64,000 bases of DNA from Candidatus Aenigmatarchaeota archaeon (GTDB lineage Archaea; Aenigmatarchaeota; Aenigmatarchaeia; QMZP01): the NCBI GenBank assembly GCA_016198585.1, contig JACQII010000008.1, positions 1 through 64,000 of the forward strand, in the 5' to 3' direction. The notes beneath the pieces are model-generated. The model made no database searches. It was given only the letters and a program-made list of their open reading frames with translations, and was not told the origin of the DNA. Position numbers and translations under genes: made by a program. Of the stretch, positions 7,878 through 15,531 are shown piece by piece. The first letter of the stretch is position 1; every line of letters starts with the position of its first letter.

Positions 7878-8648
7878 ATGTTGCGGGAAACCCAGGTCGC
7901 GGTCCGCGCCGCGCAGGCCGCGGGGAGGATCGCGATGCGCCAGTTCTCCCGCGCGCACCGCGTCCGCCTGAAGGCCCTCGGCGAACTGGTGACCGAGACC
8001 GACCTGCAGGCCGAGCGGGCGATCCTGCGGATCCTCCAGGGGGCGTTCCCGAGGTACGCGGTCCTGTCCGAAGAGTCGGGCTGGCACGCCGGGGAGGACC
8101 GGACGTGGATCGTGGACCCGCTCGACGGGACGACCAACTTTTCGATCCGCAACCCTTTCTTCGGGGTCTCGGTCGCGCTGCTCCGCGGCGGCGACGTGGT
8201 CTCGGGTGTGGTCCTGGCCCCGGCGACGGGCGAGCTGTTCGTCGCCGAGCGGGGGAGGGGCGCGTTCCTGAACGGGAAACGGATCCGCGTCAGCAGCGAG
8301 AGCGATCTCGGGAAACTGCTGGTTACCTTCTGCAACGGGAACGATGCGGCGTCGATCCGCAGGATCGTGGCGATCTACGCGGCCATGAAACCGGCCGCCA
8401 GGGACTTCAGCCGCATGCGGGCGGCCACCCTGGAGCTCGCGTTCGTCGCTGCGGGCCGGCTGGCGGCGCACCTGTCGCCAGGCGGGAAGCCGTGGGACAA
8501 CGCGGCCGGAGCTTTGTTGGTCGAAGAGGCTGGAGGGAAGGTCACGGACTTCCGCGGGGACCGGTGGACGATGAAGAAAAAGGACCTGCTCGCCACGAAC
8601 GGGGTTGTCCACGAGCAGGTGCGCAAAAGAATAACAAGAAACACGTAA
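7878..8648 (+). CDS. Inositol-monophosphatase / fructose-1,6-bisphosphatase family enzyme
   Basis: 256 residues with all IMPase motifs: the metal ligand Glu in VLSEESGWHAG, the WIVDPLDGTTNFS motif, and WDNAAGALLVEEAGG near the C-terminus. Archaeal members hydrolyse myo-inositol-1-phosphate and often fructose-1,6-bisphosphate, serving lipid, solute or gluconeogenesis pathways; the sequence alone does not choose. The start at 7878 is supported by CTTTATATGG 30 nt upstream (leaderless). A much longer open frame extends upstream, but it lies antisense to the metallopeptidase gene and before the TATA box. Confidence 0.9.
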   Translation: MLRETQVAVRAAQAAGRIAMRQFSRAHRVRLKALGELVTETDLQAERAILRILQGAFPRYAVLSEESGWHAGEDRTWIVDPLDGTTNFSIRNPFFGVSVALLRGGDVVSGVVLAPATGELFVAERGRGAFLNGKRIRVSSESDLGKLLVTFCNGNDAASIRRIVAIYAAMKPAARDFSRMRAATLELAFVAAGRLAAHLSPGGKPWDNAAGALLVEEAGGKVTDFRGDRWTMKKKDLLATNGVVHEQVRKRITRNT

Positions 8649-8759
8649 GGAGTCGCAATTGCTGCGTTAGCGGCGTCGCTTTGCTGTTGTTCTCCTCGCC
8701 CTGCGTCGTGCGGCCATGGATTCATCCTCCCTGGGTTTTAAGCAGTCGGCCTGCTGTTT

Positions 8760-8832
8760 AGTATTATTATGCGAGGTTCCTAATAAGCTTGCGATCCCCG
8801 CTCTGTTTTCCGGGGGCCGCTTTTTTGGCGGC
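8760..8832 (+). ncRNA. Candidate small RNA between phosphatase and map genes
   Basis: A stretch without a convincing reading frame lies between 8649 and 8892. A TATA-like GGGTTTTAAG (8733-8742) is followed about 25 nt later by a short region with two hairpins: stem TTATTA/TAATAA (8764-8769 with 8781-8786) and stem CCCCG/CGGGG (8796-8800 with 8811-8815). It ends in GCCGC-TTTTTT-GGCGGC, a T-run that could terminate transcription. No C/D-box or H/ACA motif was recognised. The call rests on layout only. Confidence 0.3.
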
Positions 8833-8892
8833 GTCGCCAGACCGGGAAGCGCGCAGGACGCCGCTTATAAATCAGAGGTCTCAAGAAACGGC

Positions 8893-9771
8893 ATGGAAAA
8901 CCTCGACCACTACCTGGCCGCTGGCCGGATCCATGCCGAAGTGCGGGCCGAGGTCCAGGAACGGCTGACTCCAGGGACTCGGCTGCTGGAGATCGCCGAC
9001 TTCATCGAGCGCCGTATCAAGGAGAAAGGCGGCGGCCTCGCGTTCCCCGTCAACACCTCGCTCAACGAGGTCGCGGCCCACTACGTTGCGCAGCGCGACG
9101 ATCAAACGGTCATCGCAGAGGGCGACCTCCTGAAGGTCGACATCGGCGTCCAGGTCGAAGGATGCGTGGCTGACGGGGCGTTCACCTATTGCTCGGAGAA
9201 GAGCGATCTCGCCGCTGCCGCGGAGCGGGCGATCGCGGAAGCGGTCAAGGTGATCAGGCCTGGCGCGCGGGTCGGCGACATCAGCCAGGCGATCGAGGAC
9301 ACGGTCAGGTCAGCCGGGTTCGGCCTGATCGTGAACCTCACCGGCCATGGTGTCGACGAGTACCAGTTCCACGCCCCGCCCACCATTCCGAACACCGCGA
9401 CCGGATCTCGGGTCCTCCTGGAAGAGGGCCAGGTGATCGCCCTTGAGCCGTTCGTCGCGGAACGGAACGGGTACGTGAAGGAGTCCACGCCCATCGAGAT
9501 CTACCGCCTGCTTCTGGAGCGGCCCGTCCGCCTGGCAGAGGCGCGCCAGATCCAGCAGCTTGCCGCCGGCTGGAACGGGTTCCCGTTCGCGAAGCGCTGG
9601 CTTCCGTTCTCCCCGATCAAGGTGAGCATGGCACTCCGGCAACTGGACACCGTGAACGCGATCGAGTCCTACCCCCCGCTCAAGGAGCAGTCGGGCATGC
9701 GGGTCGCGCAGGCCGAGCACACCGTGGTCGTCCTGGACAAGCCGGTGGTAACGACCCAGGCCGTGACATGA
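8893..9771 (+). CDS. map: Methionine aminopeptidase, type II
   Basis: Removes N-terminal Met from new proteins. 292 residues, as for archaeal type II enzymes, with the internal insertion of that class. Metal ligands are visible in order: Asp in LKVDIGVQ, Asp in CVADGAFT, His in NLTGHGVDEYQ, Glu in IALEPFV and Glu in QAEHTVVV. The start at 8893 fits a TATA box CTTATAAA about 28 nt upstream. A longer upstream frame would pass through the candidate small-RNA region and is not used. The stop overlaps the start of the next gene by 4 nt (ATGA). Confidence 0.93.
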   Translation: MENLDHYLAAGRIHAEVRAEVQERLTPGTRLLEIADFIERRIKEKGGGLAFPVNTSLNEVAAHYVAQRDDQTVIAEGDLLKVDIGVQVEGCVADGAFTYCSEKSDLAAAAERAIAEAVKVIRPGARVGDISQAIEDTVRSAGFGLIVNLTGHGVDEYQFHAPPTIPNTATGSRVLLEEGQVIALEPFVAERNGYVKESTPIEIYRLLLERPVRLAEARQIQQLAAGWNGFPFAKRWLPFSPIKVSMALRQLDTVNAIESYPPLKEQSGMRVAQAEHTVVVLDKPVVTTQAVT

Positions 9772-10070
9772 AACGATTTGACGACCGCGTGCTGGAGCTG
9801 ACGGCGAGGATTCCGGAGGGGAAGGTGGCGACCTATCGGGACTTGGCGCGCGCCCTCCACACGACGGCTTACCGCGCGGTCGGCCAGGCCCTGCGGAGGA
9901 ACGAACACCCGATCGAGATCCCCTGCCACCGTGTCGTCCGGTCGGATGGCCGGGTCGGGGGCTATGCGGGAAAGCAGGAGAGCGCGAAGAAGGTCGCGCT
10001 CCTCCGCGGCGAGGGGATCCCCATCAGGAAGGGCAGGATCGACCTCGCCCGCTACGGGCATCGGTTCTGA
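9768..10070 (+). CDS. O6-alkylguanine-DNA alkyltransferase domain protein
   Basis: 100 residues containing only the C-terminal DNA-binding and active-site domain of the Ogt/MGMT family. The acceptor Cys is present in IPCHRVVRSDGRVGGYAG, so this is a potentially active alkyl-acceptor and not an Atl-type Trp variant. The helix-turn-helix with the Arg finger is in VGQALRRNEHP. The usual N-terminal ribonuclease-H-like domain is missing. It is translationally coupled to map upstream (4-nt overlap) and followed after 1 nt by the HAD gene, so the three form an operon. Confidence 0.88.
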   Translation: MKRFDDRVLELTARIPEGKVATYRDLARALHTTAYRAVGQALRRNEHPIEIPCHRVVRSDGRVGGYAGKQESAKKVALLRGEGIPIRKGRIDLARYGHRF

Positions 10071-10071
10071 T

Positions 10072-10668
10072 ATGCTCCGCGCCATCTTCTTCGATTTCGG
10101 CGGCGTGGTCTGGGCCACGCCCGGGAAGACCTTCTACGCGGCGCTCTGTGCGCGTCTGGGTGTCGACTATGACCGCTTCCATCAACTCTTCAAGGCGCAC
10201 GAACCGGCGTTGAAGGCCGGCCGCATGACGACCGCAGCCTTCGCGTCGATCGCGGAGCGGACGTTCGGACTGCGGCAGGTCATCCCCCTGTGGGAGGAGG
10301 TCTACCGCGAGCACCTCACGGTCAGGGACGGGATCCTTGACCTCGCGACCTCGCTGAAGGCCCGCTGCCAGGTGGGGCTCCTCAGCAACCAGATCGACAT
10401 CACCGCCCGCCTCAACCGCGCCTCGGGCCTGTTCGCGGCGTTCGACCCGATTGTCATCTCGTGCGAGGTCGGCTTGCGGAAACCTGAACTGGCGATTTTC
10501 CGGCGAGCCGCACAGATGGCGGGCTGCGCGCCGTCGGCCTGCATGCTCGTGGACGACAGCGAGACGAACGTCGCCGCCGCCCGAGCGGCCGGCATGCAGG
10601 CGATCCTCTTCGAGGATGAGGCAGCATTGCGGCGTGACCTCGCGGACAGAGGGCTGATCAAGGAGTGA
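10072..10668 (+). CDS. HAD-superfamily phosphatase-like hydrolase
   Basis: 198 residues. Motif I is FFDFGGVVW, with the nucleophile Asp; the second Asp is replaced by Gly, as is common in the HAD-IA DFGGV group. Motif II Ser is in GLLSNQID, motif III Lys in LRKPELAIF, and motif IV acidic residues in MLVDDSETNV. An alpha-helical cap lies between motifs I and II. The substrate is unknown; related proteins act on sugar phosphates or haloacids. It starts 1 nt after the alkyltransferase stop, so it is the third gene of the operon with map. Confidence 0.85.
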   Translation: MLRAIFFDFGGVVWATPGKTFYAALCARLGVDYDRFHQLFKAHEPALKAGRMTTAAFASIAERTFGLRQVIPLWEEVYREHLTVRDGILDLATSLKARCQVGLLSNQIDITARLNRASGLFAAFDPIVISCEVGLRKPELAIFRRAAQMAGCAPSACMLVDDSETNVAAARAAGMQAILFEDEAALRRDLADRGLIKE

Positions 10669-10740
10669 GCGAAGCCGCAGCCGAGCGAGAGAAGCGATCG
10701 ATGCCGGCTCTGTTTTCTGTGAACTCCTTTTCCAAAAGAG

Positions 10741-10893
10741 TTATGACCAGAGGTCGGGCTGCTCCTGCTGGGATTCCATGACCAAGCCGAACTCCGAGTA
10801 GAGCGTCGAGCAGCTGCGGCACTCGTACACCTGGGGTTCCTTGTTCCATTCCTTTCCGCTGGTCCCGCAGAGCGGGCATTTGGTGGTATCCAT
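10741..10893 (-). CDS. Mini zinc-ribbon protein, 50 aa
   Basis: A 50-codon frame with a classic zinc ribbon: CPLC (Cys6, Cys9) and CRSC spaced about 17 residues later. The rest is polar and acidic (ESQQEQPDLWS at the C-terminus). A TATA box CTATTTAAGG lies about 28 nt upstream of the ATG, giving a leaderless mRNA and strong support that the gene is real. It lies convergent to the HAD gene and downstream of the eL32 gene on the same strand. Possible roles are nucleic-acid or protein binding. One of several such mini-proteins in this window. Confidence 0.7.
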   Translation of the reverse strand: MDTTKCPLCGTSGKEWNKEPQVYECRSCSTLYSEFGLVMESQQEQPDLWS

Positions 10894-10928
10894 ACTGAAA
10901 GCATCTTTGGTGGCGCGGCCTTAAATAG

Positions 10929-11315
10929 TTAGACCGAAGTGCGGACGGCGCGCGGCTGCCGGCGGTTGACGACCGGCAGCTTCTTCTCATCCGCGACTTT
11001 CAGGATCGCCAGGCGTTTGCGGCGGCCGACGCTCGACGCGATCACGATCGCGTCCGCCGCCACGGCTGCGGCTTCCTCGGGGTTGCGGACGAGGATCTCG
11101 CGCAGTCCCTGGGCGTTGAGGCCGCGCACGGCCTTCGGCGCGCGGTAGCCCGGACCGGGCATGAGACCACGGCCGCGCTCGCCCACGCGCATCTTCGAGT
11201 GCTTGCCGCGCGGGCGGCGCCAGGAGGTCTGCAGGCGCTGGAGGTGGTGATATTCCTGGCGGTGGAACGTCGGTTTCCTCCGCTTCGCCTTCCGGCGGAC
11301 CTGCAACATGCGCAT
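10929..11315 (-). CDS. rpl32e: Large ribosomal subunit protein eL32
   Basis: Archaeal/eukaryotic ribosomal protein. The diagnostic segment FHRQEYHHLQRL...WRRPRGKHSKMR is clear near the N-terminus, followed by a basic globular domain and IASSVGRRKRLAIL. Length 128 residues, slightly short but complete. Two close ATGs (11315 and 11309) are possible. It starts 2 nt after the uL6 stop and is co-transcribed with it. In most archaea eL32 is followed by eL19, uL18 and uS5; none is here. Confidence 0.92.
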   Translation of the reverse strand: MRMLQVRRKAKRRKPTFHRQEYHHLQRLQTSWRRPRGKHSKMRVGERGRGLMPGPGYRAPKAVRGLNAQGLREILVRNPEEAAAVAADAIVIASSVGRRKRLAILKVADEKKLPVVNRRQPRAVRTSV

Positions 11316-11317
11316 AG

Positions 11318-11848
11318 CTACTCCGCCGGCCTCGCCTTCTGGATCAGGTGGATGCCGTCCTGGAAGATGCGGCGATCGAAGCCCTTCACCTTGGCGATGC
11401 GCTCGATGCGGCCTGCGGTCTGGCCCACCCGCTCCCGGTCGATGCCGGTGATGATGATCTCCTCTTTCTTGGCGTCAACCGTGACGCCTTCGAGTATCCC
11501 GACGGTCCGGGAGTCGCGCTCGCCCAGGAAGTTCTGGACGACGACCCGGTTGCCTTCGACCTTGACCTTGATCGGGAAGTGGGAGAAGATGGCCTTCAGC
11601 CGGGCCTCGTAGCCGGTCTGGACGCCCTGGATCATGTTCCGCACGTGGGCGGCCGTGGTCCCGGTGAGCGCGCGGGTCTTCCTGCGGTCGCTCGCTGACG
11701 TGATCTTGACCTCGGCGCCGGCCACCGCAAGGGTGACACCCGAGGCTTCGAAGGTCCTCGTGAGCGTGCCCTTCGGGCCCGTGACCGTGAGGATGGTGCC
11801 CTGCTGCTCGACAGTGACCCCTTCAGGGATCGGGATGGATTTCTCCAT
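11318..11848 (-). CDS. rpl6: Large ribosomal subunit protein uL6
   Basis: 176 residues with the two related uL6 domains. The N-terminal part shows VEQQGTILTVTGPKGTLTR and the C-terminal part the NFLGERDSRTV and RIERIAKVKGFDRRIFQDG segments that bind 23S rRNA. A TATA box GTATTTAAGC on the minus strand lies about 26 nt upstream, inside the tail region of the rpo1C gene, so uL6-eL32 has its own leaderless promoter while lying directly downstream of the RNA polymerase operon. Confidence 0.95.
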   Translation of the reverse strand: MEKSIPIPEGVTVEQQGTILTVTGPKGTLTRTFEASGVTLAVAGAEVKITSASDRRKTRALTGTTAAHVRNMIQGVQTGYEARLKAIFSHFPIKVKVEGNRVVVQNFLGERDSRTVGILEGVTVDAKKEEIIITGIDRERVGQTAGRIERIAKVKGFDRRIFQDGIHLIQKARPAE

Positions 11849-11890
11849 AGGCGATCTTTTGCTGATAAGCTTAAATACGTGCCTCGGCGG

Positions 11891-13042
11891 CTACTTCTTG
11901 CCGGGGATCCGGCCGACCAACTCGTAGGCGCCGGTCCCGATGGGCGCGACCTGGTTGACCATGATGTTCTCGACCGTCCCCACGAAGGGGTCGCGCTCGC
12001 CCTTGACGGCAGCGGCGGTGATGTGCTTCTTGGTCTCCTCGAAGCTGGCCCGGACCAGCGGGGAGGCTTTCTGCCCGGAGATCCCGTACCGGCCGATGGG
12101 CTTGATTCCGCCCTCGACGCACATGGTGTCGGCGAGCAGCAGGATGTAGCGGACGTCGATGACCAGGCCCTGCTCGTCCATGGTGAAGGCCGTTTCGCGG
12201 ACGATGGCTTCGCGGCCGGCCTCGATGCCGAGGACGTCGTAGACCTCGAAGATGTTGTTGCTCCTGGTGCGGGTGTAGTCCACGCCCTCCAGCTCGAAGA
12301 CCTTCTTCAGGTTGGAACCGAGGGTGTTGATCACCCACTCGCCATCCTCCTTGCTGACGACGACCTGGGAGATGTCCTTGATACCCTTGACGTGGGACTC
12401 GAGGACGGTGTACTTGAGCTTGTGCAGGACGGTGATGTCCTTCTTCTTGGGCCGAACCATGAGGGCGTCGCCCTCGACGGTGACGGCGGTGTTGCGGATC
12501 TTGAGGAGCTTCGAGAGGCGCTCGGGGTCGACCTCCAGGGACTGCAACTTCGGGAGGTTGAGCCGGCACTTCACGAGCACGTCGGTCATGTCGATCAGCA
12601 CCGAGGAAATCACGTCCTTCGCCCGGATGTCCTTGATGTTCTCAGCGATGCGCTTGACGTGGTCGAGCGTTTGGTATTCCTTCTTGATGTAGACCTTCAT
12701 CGTCGGCGTCCGGGGATCCTTCCGCGCGTCGAAGATCTCGAGCATGCGCGGCAGCCCCAGGGTGACCTGGATTCCTGCGGTACCGGCGAAGTGGTACGTC
12801 CTCATGGTCATCTGCGTCGCCGGCTCGGAGAGCGACTGGGCCGTGACGACGCCGACCGGCTCCTCGGGCGAGTAAAGGATGCGCTCGTAGATCTCACGGA
12901 CCCGCTCGCGGAACTCCCGCTCACGCTCGGGTGGCATCGGGCTGCGGGCGAGGTAGTCCTTCACGTCCTGCTCGATCTTCGGGGGCAGGGACTGGCCGTT
13001 CACCGGCCAGCGCAGCGGGGCGTGGGCAATGGTGTCGCTCAT
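11891..13042 (-). CDS. rpo1C: DNA-directed RNA polymerase subunit A''
   Basis: C-terminal half of the largest RNA polymerase subunit, 383 residues. The bridge-helix/trigger-loop region is clear: GVVTAQSLSEPATQMTMRTYHFAG, followed by GLPRMLEIFDARKDP. The C-terminal cleft region holds ADTMCVEGGIKPIGRYGISGQKASPLVRASFEET. The start overlaps the stop of rpo1N by 4 nt, so translation is coupled. Split into A' and A'' is the general archaeal state. It is the last subunit gene of the operon. Confidence 0.97.
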   Translation of the reverse strand: MSDTIAHAPLRWPVNGQSLPPKIEQDVKDYLARSPMPPEREREFRERVREIYERILYSPEEPVGVVTAQSLSEPATQMTMRTYHFAGTAGIQVTLGLPRMLEIFDARKDPRTPTMKVYIKKEYQTLDHVKRIAENIKDIRAKDVISSVLIDMTDVLVKCRLNLPKLQSLEVDPERLSKLLKIRNTAVTVEGDALMVRPKKKDITVLHKLKYTVLESHVKGIKDISQVVVSKEDGEWVINTLGSNLKKVFELEGVDYTRTRSNNIFEVYDVLGIEAGREAIVRETAFTMDEQGLVIDVRYILLLADTMCVEGGIKPIGRYGISGQKASPLVRASFEETKKHITAAAVKGERDPFVGTVENIMVNQVAPIGTGAYELVGRIPGKK

Positions 13043-15525
13043 ACGGCCTCCTTGACATTCAGCCGGCCCCAGTAGGACTTCGAGGGGTCGATGCCATCCT
13101 CGCCGGCCACGAACTGGACGATCTGGTTCTCGGATGAGCGGATGGTGAGGTCGCTGTGGACCTTGAGGTCCTGGAGGGCGTTGACCAGCCGGCGCTGCAT
13201 GTAGCCGGACTTCCTGGTGCGGAGCGACTTGTCCATGAGTCCCTCCCGGCCGTTCATGATGTTCCAGAAGAACTCGAATGGCGTGAGCCCTTGCTTGAAG
13301 CCGCGGGCGACGAAGCCGTGGGCCATGGGCGAGAGGTCGCCGGGCTGGAGGTGGGACAACGTGCGCTTGAGGTAGCCGCGCTTGATCCGCTTTCCGAGGA
13401 TGGTTTCCTGGCCGACCACGGCGGCCATCTGGGTCATGTTGATCACCGACCCCTTGGAGCCGGCCGCGGCCATGTTGAGGATGTCGCCGCCGGCGATGTT
13501 GCCGCGGACGATCTCGCTGATCTTGCCGACGCCGGAGGCGAGGGTGCGCATGATCTGGGCCTCGAGGGATTCAGTCGGCGTCAGTCCGGGGAGGATCTTC
13601 ATCTCGCCCTTCTCGAACTGGACGATGAGGTCGTCCGCCTCCTTCTCCGTGGAAACGATCTCCTCCTCGATGGTCTTCTGGACCTTGGGCGGGAGGTCGA
13701 GGTCGGAGATCCCGAGTGTGAAGCCGCGCTTCATGATGTAGGCGATGCCCAGCCGGCCCGCGTGGTCGATGAAGGCGCGGATGCCCTCGGCGCCGAGGAG
13801 GGCCTCAATCTTCCGGGTGATCTTGCCGTCCTCCGGACCGACGCCGGCCTTGTCAATGCGGCCCGCTTCGAGGACGCCGTCCTTGATGACGACCCAGAGG
13901 TCGGCCTCGCGCTTCTGCTCCTTGGTGAGTTCGTGGCTTTTCCCGGCGTGGGTCTCGTAGTCCATGGCGATGTTCTTTGGCAGCAGCAAGGAGAAGATCT
14001 CCTTCCCAGTGAACTGCTTCTTGTCCGGCAGGTCGACATCCAGGCCGGCCGAGCCGAGCAGCTGGGCCGTCTCCTCTTTGTTCAGCAGCACGTCCTTCCC
14101 GGTGAGCAAGTAGAGACCAGACACCTGGTCGAGGGTCATCCCGATGACCGGGCCGCCGAACTTGGGCGAGATGATGTTGCGCTGGACCTCCATGAGCAGC
14201 GACGCTTCTGCGCGGGCCTCCTCGGTCTGCGGGACATGGAGGTTCATCTCGTCGCCGTCGAAGTCGGCGTTGTAGGGGAAGCAGACCGACGGGTTGAGGC
14301 GGAAGGTCTGGTAGGGCATGATCCGTGTGCGGTGGGCCATGATCGAGACCCGGTGAAGCGACGGCTGCCGGTTGAAGAGGACGATGTCATTGTCGTGGAG
14401 CTGGCGGTCGATGGCCCAGCCGTCGGCGATCGTGTCGAAGATCTCCTTCTTGTTCTCGAGGGTGACCTTGACGCGGCGGCCGTCCGGGCGGACGACGTAG
14501 TTGACCTGGTCGTCCTTGATCAGGGACTTCGCGTAGTCGATGTTGAGGGACGTGACGTGAAGCGGGACGGTCAGCTCCTTCGCGATGACCTCGGGCACGC
14601 CAACCTCGTTGATCGAGATGCGCGGGTCCGGGGAGATCACGGTCCGGGCCGAGAAGTTGACGCGCTTGCCGAGCAGGTTGCCGCGCAGCCGGCCTTCCTT
14701 GGCCTTGAGGCGCTGGACGATGCCCTTCAGGGCCCGACCCGACCGGTGCCGCGCGAGGGGCGTGCCGGTGAGCTCGTTGTCGTAGTAGGTAGAGATGTGG
14801 TACTGGACCAGTTCCCAGAGGTCGTTGAGGATGAACTCGGGCGCGCCGATGTCGATGTTCTCCTTCAGGGACTGGTTGATGCGCACGATGTCGACGAGTT
14901 TGTGGGTGAGGTCATCCTCGGACCGCACGCCGCCCTCGAGGGTGATGGACGGGCGCATGGTCACGGGCGGGACGGGGAAGAGGGTGAGGATCAGCCACTC
15001 GGGCCGGCCGCCGTTGAAGTTGACCTTCTTGAGGTCCTTGTCGGGGATCTTCTCGAACCGCTCCCGGATCACCAGGGGGGTGAACTCGGTCTTGTCCTCG
15101 TAGTAGGTGTAGGGCTTCACGAAGGTGACCTTCTTCTGCTTGGTCTTGCAGTGCGGGCACTTCGCCGGCGGGAGCAGCAGCCGGTCGAAGAACTCCTCGA
15201 TCGGATTCTCGACCATCAGGCGGTTGCACTTCCGGCAGGTGAAGCGCAGGATCTGGTAGACGGTCTTGGTGAACAGGACATGGACGATGGGTTTGGCCAG
15301 CTCGAGGTAGCCGAAGTGGCCGCTGCACGATCCGATGCCGCCGCCGCACGTCCGGCACTGGAGCCCGGGGTCGATGACGCCCATCCGCGGGTCCATGACG
15401 CCGCCTTCGACCGGGAAACCATCAGGGTCGTAGAGGTCTGACACGACGACACGGACCTTGGCCATGTTCTTGACCATGAGCGGCGAGAGCAGGCCGAACT
15501 GCACTTCCTTGATGCGGGACACCAT
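13039..15525 (-). CDS. rpo1N: DNA-directed RNA polymerase subunit A'
   Basis: N-terminal part of the largest RNA polymerase subunit, 828 residues. The catalytic Mg-binding motif NADFDGDEMNLHVPQ is present. The N-terminal zinc-binding cysteines are seen in CRTCGGGIGSCSGHFG and a second set CRKCN...CPHCK. The frame is continuous, without intein or split. It is preceded by 6 nt after the rpo2C stop and overlaps rpo1C at its end, so it lies inside one tight operon H-B''-B'-A'-A''. Confidence 0.97.
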   Translation of the reverse strand: MVSRIKEVQFGLLSPLMVKNMAKVRVVVSDLYDPDGFPVEGGVMDPRMGVIDPGLQCRTCGGGIGSCSGHFGYLELAKPIVHVLFTKTVYQILRFTCRKCNRLMVENPIEEFFDRLLLPPAKCPHCKTKQKKVTFVKPYTYYEDKTEFTPLVIRERFEKIPDKDLKKVNFNGGRPEWLILTLFPVPPVTMRPSITLEGGVRSEDDLTHKLVDIVRINQSLKENIDIGAPEFILNDLWELVQYHISTYYDNELTGTPLARHRSGRALKGIVQRLKAKEGRLRGNLLGKRVNFSARTVISPDPRISINEVGVPEVIAKELTVPLHVTSLNIDYAKSLIKDDQVNYVVRPDGRRVKVTLENKKEIFDTIADGWAIDRQLHDNDIVLFNRQPSLHRVSIMAHRTRIMPYQTFRLNPSVCFPYNADFDGDEMNLHVPQTEEARAEASLLMEVQRNIISPKFGGPVIGMTLDQVSGLYLLTGKDVLLNKEETAQLLGSAGLDVDLPDKKQFTGKEIFSLLLPKNIAMDYETHAGKSHELTKEQKREADLWVVIKDGVLEAGRIDKAGVGPEDGKITRKIEALLGAEGIRAFIDHAGRLGIAYIMKRGFTLGISDLDLPPKVQKTIEEEIVSTEKEADDLIVQFEKGEMKILPGLTPTESLEAQIMRTLASGVGKISEIVRGNIAGGDILNMAAAGSKGSVINMTQMAAVVGQETILGKRIKRGYLKRTLSHLQPGDLSPMAHGFVARGFKQGLTPFEFFWNIMNGREGLMDKSLRTRKSGYMQRRLVNALQDLKVHSDLTIRSSENQIVQFVAGEDGIDPSKSYWGRLNVKEAV

Positions 15526-15531
15526 GGGGAA

